From Raineya sp964654605 (lineage in GTDB: Bacteria; Bacteroidota; Bacteroidia; Cytophagales; Thermonemataceae), in the NCBI GenBank assembly GCA_964654605.1, contig CAZZLW010000028.1, positions 1 through 14,048 on the forward strand: a stretch of DNA of 14,048 nt, written 5' to 3'. Position numbers and translations under genes: made by a program. The notes under the pieces are model-generated. The model did no database searches. It was not told where the DNA came from and saw only the letters and a list, made by a program, of their open reading frames with translations. Shown here piece after piece: positions 14,014-14,048 of the stretch; position 1 is the stretch's first letter; each line of letters starts with the position of its first letter.

Positions 14014-14046
14014 AGCGATGATGTCGCTTAGAGCGACATCATCGCT
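14014..14046. repeat. Perfect 15-bp-stem hairpin at the right edge
   Basis: AGCGATGATGTCGCT, the loop TAG, and the exact reverse complement AGCGACATCATCGCT form a hairpin that ends two bases before the window does. No T-run is visible on either side, and no gene end is adjacent, so it is not a clear terminator. It could be a dispersed palindromic repeat or the terminator of a gene beyond the edge. The stretch 13864-14013 before it is AT-rich with no gene visible, only a weak ACGACT/AGTCGT inverted repeat (13873-13892). Confidence 0.8.
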
Positions 14047-14048
14047 AT

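Noticed and set aside
1..14048. CRISPR array, tRNA, rRNA or insertion sequence
   Set aside because: No regularly spaced repeats, no cloverleaf-like segments, no rRNA motifs and no transposase or terminal inverted repeat pair were seen on either strand.

Overview
The window reads as chromosome of a Bacteroidota member, probably a Cytophagales/Sphingobacteria-type lineage. It is AT-rich. It carries a SusC/SusD outer-membrane pair, several lipoproteins with short charged post-Cys regions, a DUF1573 protein, and promoter-like TAnnTTTG elements of the Bacteroidota sigma factor in place of E. coli-type -10 boxes. Shine-Dalgarno sites are mostly absent, as is usual in this phylum. Species cannot be assigned from the sequence alone.

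Layout. (1) 1-2386, minus strand: a respiratory complex I segment, nuoI - nuoJ - [PD-(D/E)XK-like nuclease-fold gene] - nuoK - [small unknown ORF with an in-frame TGA], running off the left edge toward where nuoL would be expected. nuoI has no nuoH upstream. A perfect 30-bp palindrome and a candidate internal promoter separate nuoI from nuoJ. (2) 2387-2564: divergent promoter region. (3) 2565-3716, plus strand: sufE (Fe-S assembly) followed by a three-helix membrane protein of unknown function. (4) 3688-5640, minus strand: rsmH (16S rRNA methyltransferase), then an S66 LD-carboxypeptidase whose 3' end overlaps the membrane-protein gene tail to tail. An imperfect 31-bp-period direct repeat lies between rsmH and ldcA. 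(5) 5658-5688: strong terminator closing the next operon. (6) 5710-12804, minus strand: a four-gene surface operon, susC - susD - Calx-beta-like lipoprotein - triple-FAS1 lipoprotein, with 20-32 nt gaps. (7) 12805-13082: divergent AT-rich promoter region. (8) 13083-13823, plus strand: exported two-domain DUF1573 protein with a well-formed promoter and a terminator. (9) 13864-14048: no gene visible; a perfect 15-bp-stem hairpin lies at the right edge.

How genes work together. The nuo subunits form membrane and peripheral-arm parts of NADH:quinone oxidoreductase, and SufE supplies sulfur for Fe-S clusters of the kind NuoI carries, though the two units are divergent and need not be co-regulated. 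The SusCD locus encodes a TonB-dependent outer-membrane transporter, its substrate-capturing lipoprotein, and two further lipoproteins that look like binding or adhesion modules. No glycoside hydrolase, protease, sigma factor or anti-sigma factor is in the window, so the substrate is unknown. I found no overtly novel multi-gene defence or mobile system. The most unusual items are the nuclease-fold gene inside nuo, the interrupted ORF after nuoK, the long palindromes, and the FAS1/Calx-beta extension of the SusCD pair.
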